DNA of 64,000 nucleotides from assembly GCF_013364275.1 (NCBI RefSeq), contig NZ_CP054932.1, forward strand, positions 4,278,001 to 4,342,000, given 5' to 3'. A program made the position numbers and the translations under genes. The notes beneath the pieces are model-generated. The model saw nothing but the letters and a program-made list of their open reading frames with translations, was not told the origin of the DNA and searched no databases. This DNA comes from Actinomadura sp. NAK00032 (GTDB taxonomy: Bacteria > Actinomycetota > Actinomycetes > Streptosporangiales > Streptosporangiaceae). This document shows positions 35,323 through 43,151 of the stretch, piece by piece; the stretch's first letter is position 1; each line of letters begins with the position of its first letter.

Positions 35323-36240
35323 ATGAGCCGTGCACTGACAGGAAAGACCGCACTGGTCGCGGGCGGGACGCGCGGCGCGGGCCGGGGCATCGCCACCGAG
35401 CTCGGCGCCGCGGGCGCGACCGTCTACGTGACGGGGCGGACGACCCGCTCCGGGCGGTCGGAGATGGACCGCCCCGAGACCATCGAGGAGACCGCGCAAC
35501 GGGTGACGGACGCGGGCGGCGAGGGCATCGCCGTCCGCGTCGACCACCTCGACCCGGCGCAGGTCGCCGCGCTCGTGCGCCGCATCGACGCCGAGCGGGG
35601 CCGGCTGGACGTCCTGGTCAACGACATCTGGGGGTCGGACCACCTCTTCCAGTTCGGCAAGCGGATGTGGGAGCAGTCCCTGGAGGACGGCCTGCGGATG
35701 TTCCGGCTGGCGATCGACACCCACGCCGTCACCAGCCACCACGCCCTCCCGCTGCTGATCCGCGAGCCGGGCGGGCTGGTCGTCGAGGTGACCGACGGCA
35801 CCGCCGAGTACAACGCGAAGTACCGCCGGGAGTGCGGCTACTTCTACGACATCGCCAAGTCCGCCGTGCTGCGGATGGCCCTCGCCCAGGCCGAGGAGAT
35901 CGCGCCGTACGGGGCGGCGGCCGTCGCGCTCACGCCCGGATGGCTGCGCTCGGAGGCGATGCTGGAGCACTTCGGCGTCACCGAGGAGACCTGGCGCGAC
36001 GGCGCCGCCAAGAACCCGCACTTCGCCATCGCCGAGTCGCCCGCCCTGGTGGGCCGCGCCGTCGCGGCGCTGGCCGCCGACCCCGACCGGGCCCGCTGGA
36101 ACGGGCGGTCGCTCACCAGCGGGGGGCTCGCGCGGGTCTACGGCTTCACCGACGCCGACGGCAGCCGCCCCGACGCGTGGCGCTACATCACCGAGGTCGT
36201 GGACGCGGGGCGTCCCGCCGACGTCACCGGCTACCGCTGA
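35323..36240 (+). CDS. Short-chain dehydrogenase/reductase
   Basis: 305 residues from ATG 35323, longer than the usual 250-residue SDR. The nucleotide site is AGGTRGAGRGIA, an SDR variant. VTGRTTRS after beta 2 suggests NADP preference. The active-site Lys is in YFYDIAKSAVLRM with Tyr four residues earlier (YxxxK). It has a distinctive insertion after the beta-4 strand (VNDIWGSDHLFQFGKRMWEQ) shared with actinobacterial relatives. Substrate unknown. A perfect palindrome lies just upstream and a terminator-like palindrome follows. Confidence 0.85.
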   Translation: MSRALTGKTALVAGGTRGAGRGIATELGAAGATVYVTGRTTRSGRSEMDRPETIEETAQRVTDAGGEGIAVRVDHLDPAQVAALVRRIDAERGRLDVLVNDIWGSDHLFQFGKRMWEQSLEDGLRMFRLAIDTHAVTSHHALPLLIREPGGLVVEVTDGTAEYNAKYRRECGYFYDIAKSAVLRMALAQAEEIAPYGAAAVALTPGWLRSEAMLEHFGVTEETWRDGAAKNPHFAIAESPALVGRAVAALAADPDRARWNGRSLTSGGLARVYGFTDADGSRPDAWRYITEVVDAGRPADVTGYR

Positions 36241-36264
36241 GCCTCGCCCTCGTCCTCGAACGGC

Positions 36265-36284
36265 CCCCGGGGACGTCCCCGGGG
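36265..36284 (+). terminator. GC-rich palindrome after the SDR gene
   Basis: CCCCGGGGACGTCCCCGGGG is a perfect 20-bp palindrome 24 bases past the SDR stop codon, followed by CTGTTTG. It can fold into an 8-bp stem with an ACGT loop, a plausible terminator. Confidence 0.5.
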
Positions 36285-36337
36285 CTGTTTGAGGAAGATC
36301 TGTCCGGTTATGGCGTGAAGAGGAGAAAGGAGGAGCC

Positions 36338-36742
36338 ATGCCGATGACCGACAAGAGCGGCAAGCCCCGGAAGCAGGAGCTTCCCGGCACGCTCCAGCGC
36401 TCTCCCCGGGAGGCCCAGGAGACCTTCGCCAAGGCCCACGACTCCGCGGTCGAGACCTACGGGGAGGGGCAGCGGGCGCACCGCACCGCCTACTCCGCGC
36501 TCAAGCACAAGTTCGAGAAGCGCGGCGACCACTGGGAGCCGAAGGGCCGCAAGGGGCCGTCGGACCCGCGGGCCAAGAACCCCGACGCCCGCCGCGGCAA
36601 GGGCAGGAGCTTCGGCGGCGTGGACGTCGAGGGCAGCACCAAGAAGGAGCTGTACGACCGCGCCGCCGGCCTCGACGTCCAGGGCCGCTCGACGATGAGC
36701 AAGGAGCAGCTGGCCGCGGCGATCGCGCGCAAGCAGGACTAG
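36338..36742 (+). CDS. ChaB-like protein with C-terminal Rho-N/SAP-like motif
   Basis: 134 residues, highly charged. Residues about 12-60 match the ChaB pattern (ELPGTLQRSPREAQETFAKA then HDSAVETYGEGQRAHRTAYSALK and HKFEKRGDHWEPKG). The last 40 residues (STKKELYDRAAGLDVQGRST and MSKEQLAAAIARKQD) resemble the Rho N-terminal/SAP-type helix pair that binds nucleic acid. The role of ChaB-like proteins in actinobacteria is unclear. A stress or nucleoid-associated function is a guess. GGAGGAGCC precedes the ATG. The stop overlaps that of the convergent WYL regulator by four bases (CTAG). Confidence 0.85.
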   Translation: MPMTDKSGKPRKQELPGTLQRSPREAQETFAKAHDSAVETYGEGQRAHRTAYSALKHKFEKRGDHWEPKGRKGPSDPRAKNPDARRGKGRSFGGVDVEGSTKKELYDRAAGLDVQGRSTMSKEQLAAAIARKQD

Positions 36743-37707
36743 GCGCCGTACAGCCGCGCCAGCCGCGCGGCGCTGGAGGCCATCCGCTCCCGCAGCTCCG
36801 GCGGCGCGAGGACCTCGGCCTCCGGGCCGAGCCGCAGCAGCTCCGACGCCGCGATCTCCGCCGACTCGACCGGCAGCGTCGTCACCACCCAGCCCCGCGC
36901 GTCGGGCTCGCCGGCCGCCTCCGCCGCGCGGCGGGCCGCGTGCGGCTCCACCGCGTACCGCAGCAGCCGCATCCCGGCGGGGGAGAGCCGCACGGTAGCC
37001 TCCTCGCGCAGCATCGAGCGGACGAACTCCACCGCCGCGCCGCGCCAGTGCGCGGCGAGGTCGAACTCCTCGTCCCGCTCGAAGACCGCGCCGTCCCCCC
37101 GGACGGCGGTGACGCGGTCGACCCGGTACGTGCGGTACCCGTCGCCGACCCGCGCGACCAGGTACCAGGTGCCGTTCTTCAGGACGAGCGCGTACGGGTC
37201 GGCCGTGCGCACGACCTCGGCGCCCCTGCGGCGGTAGCGCAGCTCGACGGTCTCGTCCTGCCACACCGCGCGGGCCAGCTCGCGCAGCAGCGGCGGCGGG
37301 CCGGACTCGCCGAACCAGCCGGGCGCGTCCAGCAGGAACCGCCGGCTCGCCCGCGCGGGCGCGTCCCGCAGCGCGGCGGGCAGCGCCGCGAGGACCTTCA
37401 GCTCGGCGGCCGCCAGCGCGCCGCCGCGGCCCATGTCCCCGGCCGGACCGGGCAGCCCGGACAGGAACAGCGCCTCGGCCTCCTCGCGGGTGAGGCCGGT
37501 CAGCCGCGTCCGGTACCCGCCGACGAGCCGGTACCCGCCGCCGCGCCCCTGGTCGGCGTAGACCGGGACCCCGGCCGCCGACAGGGCCTCAATGTCCCGG
37601 TAGACGGTGCGCTCCGACACCTCCAGCTCGCGCGCCAGCTCGCCCGCCGTCATCGCCTCCCGCGACTGCAGGAGGAGCACCGTCGAGATCAGCCGGGCCG
37701 CGCGCAC
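36739..37707 (-). CDS. WYL-domain transcriptional regulator, YafY/PafBC type
   Basis: 322 residues from GTG 37707. An N-terminal HTH_11 winged helix (RLISTVLLLQSREAMTAGEL, then EVSERTVYRDIEAL) is followed by a WYL domain (AVWQDETVELRYRR and NGTWYLVARVGDGYRTYRVD) and the C-terminal WCX extension. Family members bind ligands or nucleic acid through the WYL fold. GTG 37707 follows AGGA by 7 bases and starts exactly at the helix-turn-helix, which is better than ATG 37782. It is divergent from the deaminase-family gene at 37829, its most likely target. Confidence 0.87.
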   Translation of the reverse strand: MRAARLISTVLLLQSREAMTAGELARELEVSERTVYRDIEALSAAGVPVYADQGRGGGYRLVGGYRTRLTGLTREEAEALFLSGLPGPAGDMGRGGALAAAELKVLAALPAALRDAPARASRRFLLDAPGWFGESGPPPLLRELARAVWQDETVELRYRRRGAEVVRTADPYALVLKNGTWYLVARVGDGYRTYRVDRVTAVRGDGAVFERDEEFDLAAHWRGAAVEFVRSMLREEATVRLSPAGMRLLRYAVEPHAARRAAEAAGEPDARGWVVTTLPVESAEIAASELLRLGPEAEVLAPPELRERMASSAARLARLYGA

Positions 37708-37828
37708 GCGCCCATCCTGCCGCACCGCGGACCCCGCCGGCGGCCCGGGACGGCGTTCCTGACAATTTTCCGGCAGGTTCACCGTCTTCGCCTGTCGGAC
37801 GGGGCGCGGTCGCTGTTAGCTTCGCCGC

Positions 37829-38857
37829 GTGACTTCCACCGAGACCACCTCCATCGAGGCGTTCATCGACGCCCTGCCGAAGGTCGAGCTGCACGTCCAC
37901 CTGGTCGGCTCCGCCTCGGTCCCCACCGTCCTCGAACTCGCCCGCCGCCACCCGGACGGGACCGTTCCCGCGGACGAGCGCGAGCTGCGCGCCTTCTACG
38001 AGTTCCGCGACTTCCCGCACTTCGCCGAGGTGTACGAGGCGGTGTCCGGCCTCGTGCGCACCCCGGAGGACGTCGGCACGCTCGTCTTCGGCGTCGCCCG
38101 CGACCTCGCCGCGCAGAACGTCCGCTACGTCGAGCTGACCGTCACGCCCTACACCCACCAGCGGGCCGGGATGCCGATGCCCGCGGTGACCGAGGCCCTC
38201 GACCACGCCGTCCGCGAGGCCCGCGAGAGGCTCGGCGTCCGCGTCGCCTACATCTTCGACATCCCCGGCGAGTTCGGCGCCGACGGCGCCCGCGGCACCC
38301 TGGAGCACGCGCTCTCCCACCCGCCGGAGGCGCTCGTCGGGTTCGGGATCGGCGGCATCGAGCAGATGCGCACCCCGCACCGGGACGCGTTCCGCGACGC
38401 GTTCGCCGCCGCCCGCAACGCCGGGCTGCGCAGCCTCCCGCACGCCGGCGAGATGACCGGCCCGGAGACGATCTGGGAGGCGATCGAGGGCCTCGGCGCC
38501 GAGCGCATCGGCCACGGCACCAGCTGCGTGCGGGACCCGCGCCTCATCGCCCACCTGCGCGAGACGCAGCTGCCGCTGGAGGTGTGCCCCACCTCCAACC
38601 TCCGCACGGGCCAGGTCGCCGACCTGGCCGCCCACCCCATGCCGCGGATGCTGGAGGAGGGCCTGTTCGTCACGCTGAACAGCGACGACCCGCCGATGTT
38701 CGACACGACCCTGACCGGCGAGTACCGCGTCGCCGCCGAGGTGTTCGGGCTGGGGCCCGCCGACCTGGCGGCGCTGGCCCGCAACGCGGTCGCCGCCTCC
38801 TCGCTCGGCGCGGCCGACCGCAAGGCGATCACCGACGACATCGACGCCCTGCTGTGA
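37829..38857 (+). CDS. Adenosine-deaminase-family amidohydrolase
   Basis: 342 residues. Zinc and catalytic motifs of the family are visible: KVELHVHLVGSAS (first two His ligands), SLPHAGEMTGPETIWEAIEG (third His and catalytic Glu), RIGHGTS, PLEVCPTSN and TLNSDDPPMF (Asp ligand). Members deaminate adenosine, adenine, N6-methyl-AMP or aminodeoxyfutalosine. HLVGS in place of HLDG/HLEG is a small deviation near the active site. Sequence alone does not decide the substrate. GTG 37829 has no clear ribosome-binding site, so leaderless translation is possible. Confidence 0.85.
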   Translation: MTSTETTSIEAFIDALPKVELHVHLVGSASVPTVLELARRHPDGTVPADERELRAFYEFRDFPHFAEVYEAVSGLVRTPEDVGTLVFGVARDLAAQNVRYVELTVTPYTHQRAGMPMPAVTEALDHAVREARERLGVRVAYIFDIPGEFGADGARGTLEHALSHPPEALVGFGIGGIEQMRTPHRDAFRDAFAAARNAGLRSLPHAGEMTGPETIWEAIEGLGAERIGHGTSCVRDPRLIAHLRETQLPLEVCPTSNLRTGQVADLAAHPMPRMLEEGLFVTLNSDDPPMFDTTLTGEYRVAAEVFGLGPADLAALARNAVAASSLGAADRKAITDDIDALL

Positions 38858-38867
38858 CCGCCGGGCG

Positions 38868-40109
38868 CTAGCCCCAGGCCATGCGCCGCCACGGGCTGCC
38901 GGGGTCCTCGGCGAGGACGCGGTGGCCGGCGAGGGAGCGGTCGTACCACTCGCCGAACTCGCCCTCGTCGAACCGCAGCATCCGGCCGAGGACGTACCCG
39001 GCGGAGAACGACCCCCACGACGGGTAGACCTGGTGGGCCCGGTGCCCGGCGGTGAGGACGCGCTTCTCCGCCTCGTCGGCGTCGCAGTACCCGGCGGCCA
39101 GGCCCCAGCGGGCCATGTTCACCGCGCGGCCGAAGTCGTAGCCGTACACGCTCTCGACCCGCCCGTCGGGCGGGAGCAGGCCGTCCGCGCGGAACCGCGC
39201 CTCGTACCGCAGGACCGTGCCCGCCAGCTCGACGACCTCCCGGACGGTCTCCTCCGCGATGTCGCGCTCGCGGCACCAGGCGGTGATCGCGGCGCGCCAC
39301 TCCCGCTCCCCGGTGCCCCGGCCGCGCTGGTCGAGCACCATCTGGATCGCCGGGTCGCTGTTGCGGGCGTCGAGCAGCCCGTCCATCTGCTCGCGCCAGC
39401 CGTCGGCGTCGGTGACGCCCCAGTCGCGTTCGAGCAGCTCCTTGTCGCCGGGCTGGCCGCGCAGGGCGTTCCAGGCGGTCCCGTTCCCGACGGCCAGGTG
39501 CGCGCCGACGGCGAGCGCCGCCGCGAGCCGCCCCCACGGCGCGCTGTCCGGGTCGGTGACGAGGACGTCGTGGTCGCGGTCGGGCCGCCGCTCGGCGTCG
39601 GCGAGCAGCGCGGCGACCTGCCGGTGGCCGTCGCCGCCCGGCGGCATCTGCGCGAGCAGTTCGCGCAGGGGCCGCAGCGCGTCCCGGGGCCCGGCGTCCT
39701 TGAGGATCAGCCGGGCCGCGTGCACGCCGGCGGCGCCGGACCGCTTCGCGTCGTGCAGCGCCCCGAACGCCGACATCGCGGCCCAGGCCCGCCGCGCCGC
39801 CTCGCCGGTCCGCCCCGCGGCCGCGAGGACGTGCGCGGCCTGCGCGTCCAGCCCCGCCCGCACCTCCGCCGGCAGCGACGCGGCGCCCCGGTCCAGCGTG
39901 TCGACGACGCGCTGCGCCTTCGCCACGTCGCCCGCCGCGGCGAGGGCCCGCGCGTACCGCGCCCGCACCGCCGCCGCGGCCGGCCAGTCGCCGCGCGCCT
40001 CCATCGCCCCGGCGGCCTCCGCGAACGCGGCCGCGGCCTCCCCGGCCCGCCCCTGCCGCTCGAACTTGCGCGCGCGCTCCAGCAGAGCGCCGGGATCCCC
40101 CTGAACCAT
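38868..40109 (-). CDS. DUF1266 protein with N-terminal TPR-like helices
   Basis: 413 residues. The first 140 residues are Ala-rich helical pairs resembling TPR repeats (GALLERARKFERQGRAGEAA, ARYARALAAAGDVAKAQRVV). The C-terminal about 200 residues carry the DUF1266 pattern: WREQMDGLLDARNSD, YGYDFGRAVNMARWGLAAGY, WGSFSAGYVLGRML. ATG 40109 has GGAGGG 7 bases upstream; ATG 40112 directly before it is the alternative. Function unknown. DUF1266 proteins are often linked with contact-dependent or stress systems, but nothing here supports a specific role. Confidence 0.75.
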   Translation of the reverse strand: MVQGDPGALLERARKFERQGRAGEAAAAFAEAAGAMEARGDWPAAAAVRARYARALAAAGDVAKAQRVVDTLDRGAASLPAEVRAGLDAQAAHVLAAAGRTGEAARRAWAAMSAFGALHDAKRSGAAGVHAARLILKDAGPRDALRPLRELLAQMPPGGDGHRQVAALLADAERRPDRDHDVLVTDPDSAPWGRLAAALAVGAHLAVGNGTAWNALRGQPGDKELLERDWGVTDADGWREQMDGLLDARNSDPAIQMVLDQRGRGTGEREWRAAITAWCRERDIAEETVREVVELAGTVLRYEARFRADGLLPPDGRVESVYGYDFGRAVNMARWGLAAGYCDADEAEKRVLTAGHRAHQVYPSWGSFSAGYVLGRMLRFDEGEFGEWYDRSLAGHRVLAEDPGSPWRRMAWG

Positions 40110-40235
40110 CATCAAACCCTCCGCCCCGAACCGTACCGGTCCCGGCCGTCGCGGAGGGGCCGTCCCAGGTCGCGGCGGCACCGGCGGGGTGGTTTCCTAA
40201 GAGGCGATGCAAACGACCGGTGGGGGGATACGAGA

Positions 40236-41033
40236 GTGAAGAGCGTCGAGCCCGAGGTGTTCCTCGTCGCGAAGCCCGAACTGGACTACGACGAGGTCGC
40301 CCGGTACCTGCGGGACGTGGGCGGCGAGAGCTGGCTGGAGCGGCTCGACCGCGGCGACCTCGACGCGGAGCTGAACGACCCGCAGAACCTCGCCGAGTTC
40401 GCGGGCCGGCTCTGCTACCGCTCCTGGGAGCCGGGCCTCAACCCCAACGTGACCAAGATCCGCACCGATTCGGGCCAGTACCTGCAGAACATTCTGCGCA
40501 GCCTGCACGGCTCGGTGCTGGAGCACGTCAGCTTCAGCTTCGTCCTGCACAACGTGAGCCGCGTGCTGACCCACGAGCTCGTCCGGCACCGCCCCGGCGT
40601 GGCGATCTCGCAGGAGTCGCTCCGGTTCGTCCGGCTCCAGGACATCCCGTTCTGGTTCCCCGAGTGGGCCCGCGAGGACCCCGAGCTGATGAAGCGCGCC
40701 ACGGCGATGCTGGAGCAGATGGAGGAGTTCCAGGGCTGGATGGCCGGGCACTTCGGCCTCGACGACGAGGGCGTGCCGTTCAAGGAGAAGAAGCACAAGA
40801 CCTCGTTCATGCGCCGCTTCGCCCCCGAGGGCGTCGGCACCGGCCTGGTCTGGACGGCCAACGTCCGCACCCTGCGGCACACCCTGGAGAACCGCACCGC
40901 GCCGGGCGCCGAGGAGGAGATCCGGCTGCTGTTCGGCAAGATCGGCGAGGTGATGCGCGCGGAGGCCCCGGACCTGTTCGGCGACTACGTCGTCGAGGAC
41001 GGCTCGTGGATCCCCGAGTGGCGGAAGGTCTGA
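40236..41033 (+). CDS. thyX: Flavin-dependent thymidylate synthase
   Basis: 265 residues from GTG 40236, preceded by a GGGGGGA tract. ThyX methylates dUMP using methylene-folate and FAD. Conserved elements: CYRSWEPGLNPNVTK, QNILRSLHGSVLEHVSFSF (FAD/dUMP contacts), the signature ELVRHRPGVAISQESLRF (RHR at 117-119) and WTANVRTLRHTLENRT. By my count the signature is RHR-x8-S, one residue longer than the usual RHR-x7-S, as in the larger ThyX subgroup. Length is normal. No thyA is in the window. Confidence 0.93.
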   Translation: MKSVEPEVFLVAKPELDYDEVARYLRDVGGESWLERLDRGDLDAELNDPQNLAEFAGRLCYRSWEPGLNPNVTKIRTDSGQYLQNILRSLHGSVLEHVSFSFVLHNVSRVLTHELVRHRPGVAISQESLRFVRLQDIPFWFPEWAREDPELMKRATAMLEQMEEFQGWMAGHFGLDDEGVPFKEKKHKTSFMRRFAPEGVGTGLVWTANVRTLRHTLENRTAPGAEEEIRLLFGKIGEVMRAEAPDLFGDYVVEDGSWIPEWRKV

Positions 41034-41099
41034 CTCCGCCCAGGGGCCGCTGAGGCCGGGTCTAGGCGCGCGGCGGACGCTGCGGCATTATTGGACGGT

Positions 41100-41822
41100 A
41101 TGTCTGACATCATGATTCCCGCGGGTGCGCGGGAGGTGCCGGGGTACCTCGCCGTTCCCGAGGGGGAGGGGCCCTGGCCGGGCGTCGTCATCGTCTTCGA
41201 GGCGATGGGCGCCAACGCGGACATGCGCGCCCAGGCCGACCGGTTCGCCGCGCGGGGGTACCTGGCCGTCCTGCCGGACCTCTACAACGGGGCGCCGTGG
41301 GTGCGGTGCGTCGGCAAGGCGATGCGCGACATGCGCGCGCAGCGCGGGCCCACCTACGACGCCATCGAGGCGTCCCGGGCGTGGCTCGCCGGGCGGGACG
41401 ACTGCACCGGCGACGTCGGCGTGTGCGGGTTCTGCATGGGCGGCGGGTTCGCGCTGGTGGCGGCCGCGAAGTACGACTTCAAGGCCGCCGCCGCGAACTA
41501 CGGCATCCTGCCGCGCCGGCCGGCGGAGTCGCTGCGCGGCGCGTGCCCGGTCGTCGGCAGCTACGGCGCCGCCGACCCGACGCTGCGCGGCGCGGCGGGG
41601 AAGCTGGAGCGCGCCCTGATGAGCGCCGGCGTCCCGCACGACGTGAAGGAGTACCCGGGCACCGGGCACTCCTTCCTCACCGGGTTCGCCCCGCCCGCGC
41701 CGCTCGGCCCGGTCGCGAAGATCGTCTTCGGACTCGGCAGGGGGCGGGAGAACGCCGCCGACGGGTGGGAGCGGATCTTCGCCTTCTTCGGCGAGTACCT
41801 CACTAAAAAATCTACAACGTAA
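41100..41822 (+). CDS. Dienelactone hydrolase family protein
   Basis: 240 residues from ATG 41100. The triad of dienelactone hydrolases can be placed: nucleophile Cys112 in GFCMGGGFAL, Asp159 in YGAADPT and His190 in GTGHSFL. VFEAMG (Glu34) matches the glutamate that holds the cysteine in the resting enzyme. Members open lactone rings in aromatic degradation, but many act on unknown esters. There is no aromatic pathway nearby. TTG 41091 would add three residues. Confidence 0.88.
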   Translation: MSDIMIPAGAREVPGYLAVPEGEGPWPGVVIVFEAMGANADMRAQADRFAARGYLAVLPDLYNGAPWVRCVGKAMRDMRAQRGPTYDAIEASRAWLAGRDDCTGDVGVCGFCMGGGFALVAAAKYDFKAAAANYGILPRRPAESLRGACPVVGSYGAADPTLRGAAGKLERALMSAGVPHDVKEYPGTGHSFLTGFAPPAPLGPVAKIVFGLGRGRENAADGWERIFAFFGEYLTKKSTT

Positions 41823-41847
41823 AGGCGCCGGGCGGCCGAGCCGGCGG

Positions 41848-42240
41848 TCAGGGGCGCAGGACGGCCTGGGTCTGGGTCACCTGGGCGACGCGGCGGCCGG
41901 TGCCGTCGTGGAGGTCGGTCTGGACGACGATCGACGTGCGCCCGGCGTGCAGCGGGCGCGCGACGCCCGTGACGCGGCCCTCCCTGACCCCGCGGAAGAA
42001 GTTCGTCTTGGACTCCAGCGTCGTCGTGGAGGTGTCCGGCGGCAGGTTCAGGAACGCGCAGGCGGCGCCCAGGGTGTCGGCGAGCGCCATGAGGGCGCCG
42101 CCGTGCATGACGCCGCCGGCGGTGCAGCGTTCGGGGGCCCAGTCCAGCCGGCCGGTGACCTCCTCGGGCCCGGCGGTGTCGATGCGCACGCCCAGAGCGC
42201 GGGCGAAGGGCATGGCGTCGGTCAGCTGGTCAGGGGTCAT
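41848..42240 (-). CDS. PaaI-type hotdog thioesterase
   Basis: 130 residues with the 4HBT/PaaI signature GGVMHGGALMALADTLG (His46-Gly-Gly and Asp55) and the strand LESKTNFFRGVREG. These enzymes hydrolyse acyl- or aryl-CoA thioesters in the cytosol as small oligomers. It is divergent from the XRE/MmyB-type regulator across 110 bp containing an ATTAC-N7-GTAAT inverted repeat, so it is probably controlled by that regulator. It runs convergent with the dienelactone hydrolase gene. Confidence 0.88.
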   Translation of the reverse strand: MTPDQLTDAMPFARALGVRIDTAGPEEVTGRLDWAPERCTAGGVMHGGALMALADTLGAACAFLNLPPDTSTTTLESKTNFFRGVREGRVTGVARPLHAGRTSIVVQTDLHDGTGRRVAQVTQTQAVLRP

Positions 42241-42297
42241 GGGGCCTCCTCGGTGAGCGTGTCGGGTCCACCCTGGTCCCGGGCCGTCGCGGCGTCC

Positions 42298-42314
42298 ATT
42301 ACCCGGGACGTAAT
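42298..42314. promoter_or_regulatory. ATTAC-N7-GTAAT inverted repeat between thioesterase and XRE regulator
   Basis: Perfect 5-bp arms ATTAC (42298-42302) and GTAAT (42310-42314) flank CCGGGAC. The repeat sits midway in the divergent 110-bp region, as expected for an operator of the MmyB-type regulator that could also repress the thioesterase gene. Confidence 0.55.
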
Positions 42315-42350
42315 CGCGGGCGTGACCGGGCGGCCGGTAGCGTCCGGGGC

Positions 42351-43151
42351 GTGACGACGGCGTTGAGTGACATGCGACCCATCGGGGACCAGCTGCGCGC
42401 CTGGCGGCAGCGGCGCCGGCTCAGCCAGCTGGAGCTGGCGTCGGAGGCGGACGTGTCGACCCGGCACCTCAGCTTCGTGGAGACCGGGCGCTCCGCGCCG
42501 AGCCGTGAGATGGTGCTGCGGCTCGCCGAGCACCTGGACGTGCCGCTGCGCGACCGCAACCTGCTGCTGGTGGCGGCGGGCTTCGCGCCGGTGTTCGACG
42601 AGACGCCGATCGAGGAGCCGAGGATGGACGCGGTCCGGGCGGCGCTGAAGCAGGTGCTGGCCGGGCACGAGCCGTACCCGGCGGTGGTCGTCGACCGGTT
42701 CTGGAACCTCATCGACGCCAACGGCGCCGCCGCGCTGTTCATGGAGGGGGCGCCGCCGGAGCTGCTGGAGCCGCCGCTGAACGTGCTGCGGCTGAGCATG
42801 CACCCGGACGGGATGGCGAAGAACATCCTGAACCTCGCCGAGTGGCGCGCCCACATGATCGACCGGGTGCGGCGGCACGTCGCGCTGACCGCGGACGCGG
42901 CGCTGACCGAGCTCTACCGGGAGCTGCGGAGCTTCCCGGGGGACGTCGGGGAGGCGATCGCGCCGCCTGCCGGCCACGAGGTGTTCGTCCCGCTGCGGAT
43001 GCGGTTCGACGGCCGGGAGCTGTCCTTCTTCAGCACGATCGCGACGTTCGGCACGCCGGTCGACATCACGGTCGCGGAACTGGCGATCGAGTCGTTCTAT
43101 CCGGCGGACGCGCCGACGACGGAGTACCTGCGAGAGCGGGCGGGCTGGTGA
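42351..43151 (+). CDS. XRE-family regulator with MmyB-like ligand domain
   Basis: 266 residues from GTG 42351. The N-terminal helix-turn-helix reads LRAWRQRRRLSQLELASEAD, then VSTRHLSFVETGRSAPS. The rest matches the MmyB-type ligand-binding domain: PYPAVVVDRFWNLIDANGAA, LNVLRLSMHPDGMAKNILNL and FSTIATFGTPVDITVAELAI with ESFYPAD following. Such regulators commonly control a divergent enzyme gene, here the PaaI thioesterase. Its last 86 bp overlap the convergent globin-reductase gene. Confidence 0.88.
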   Translation: MTTALSDMRPIGDQLRAWRQRRRLSQLELASEADVSTRHLSFVETGRSAPSREMVLRLAEHLDVPLRDRNLLLVAAGFAPVFDETPIEEPRMDAVRAALKQVLAGHEPYPAVVVDRFWNLIDANGAAALFMEGAPPELLEPPLNVLRLSMHPDGMAKNILNLAEWRAHMIDRVRRHVALTADAALTELYRELRSFPGDVGEAIAPPAGHEVFVPLRMRFDGRELSFFSTIATFGTPVDITVAELAIESFYPADAPTTEYLRERAGW

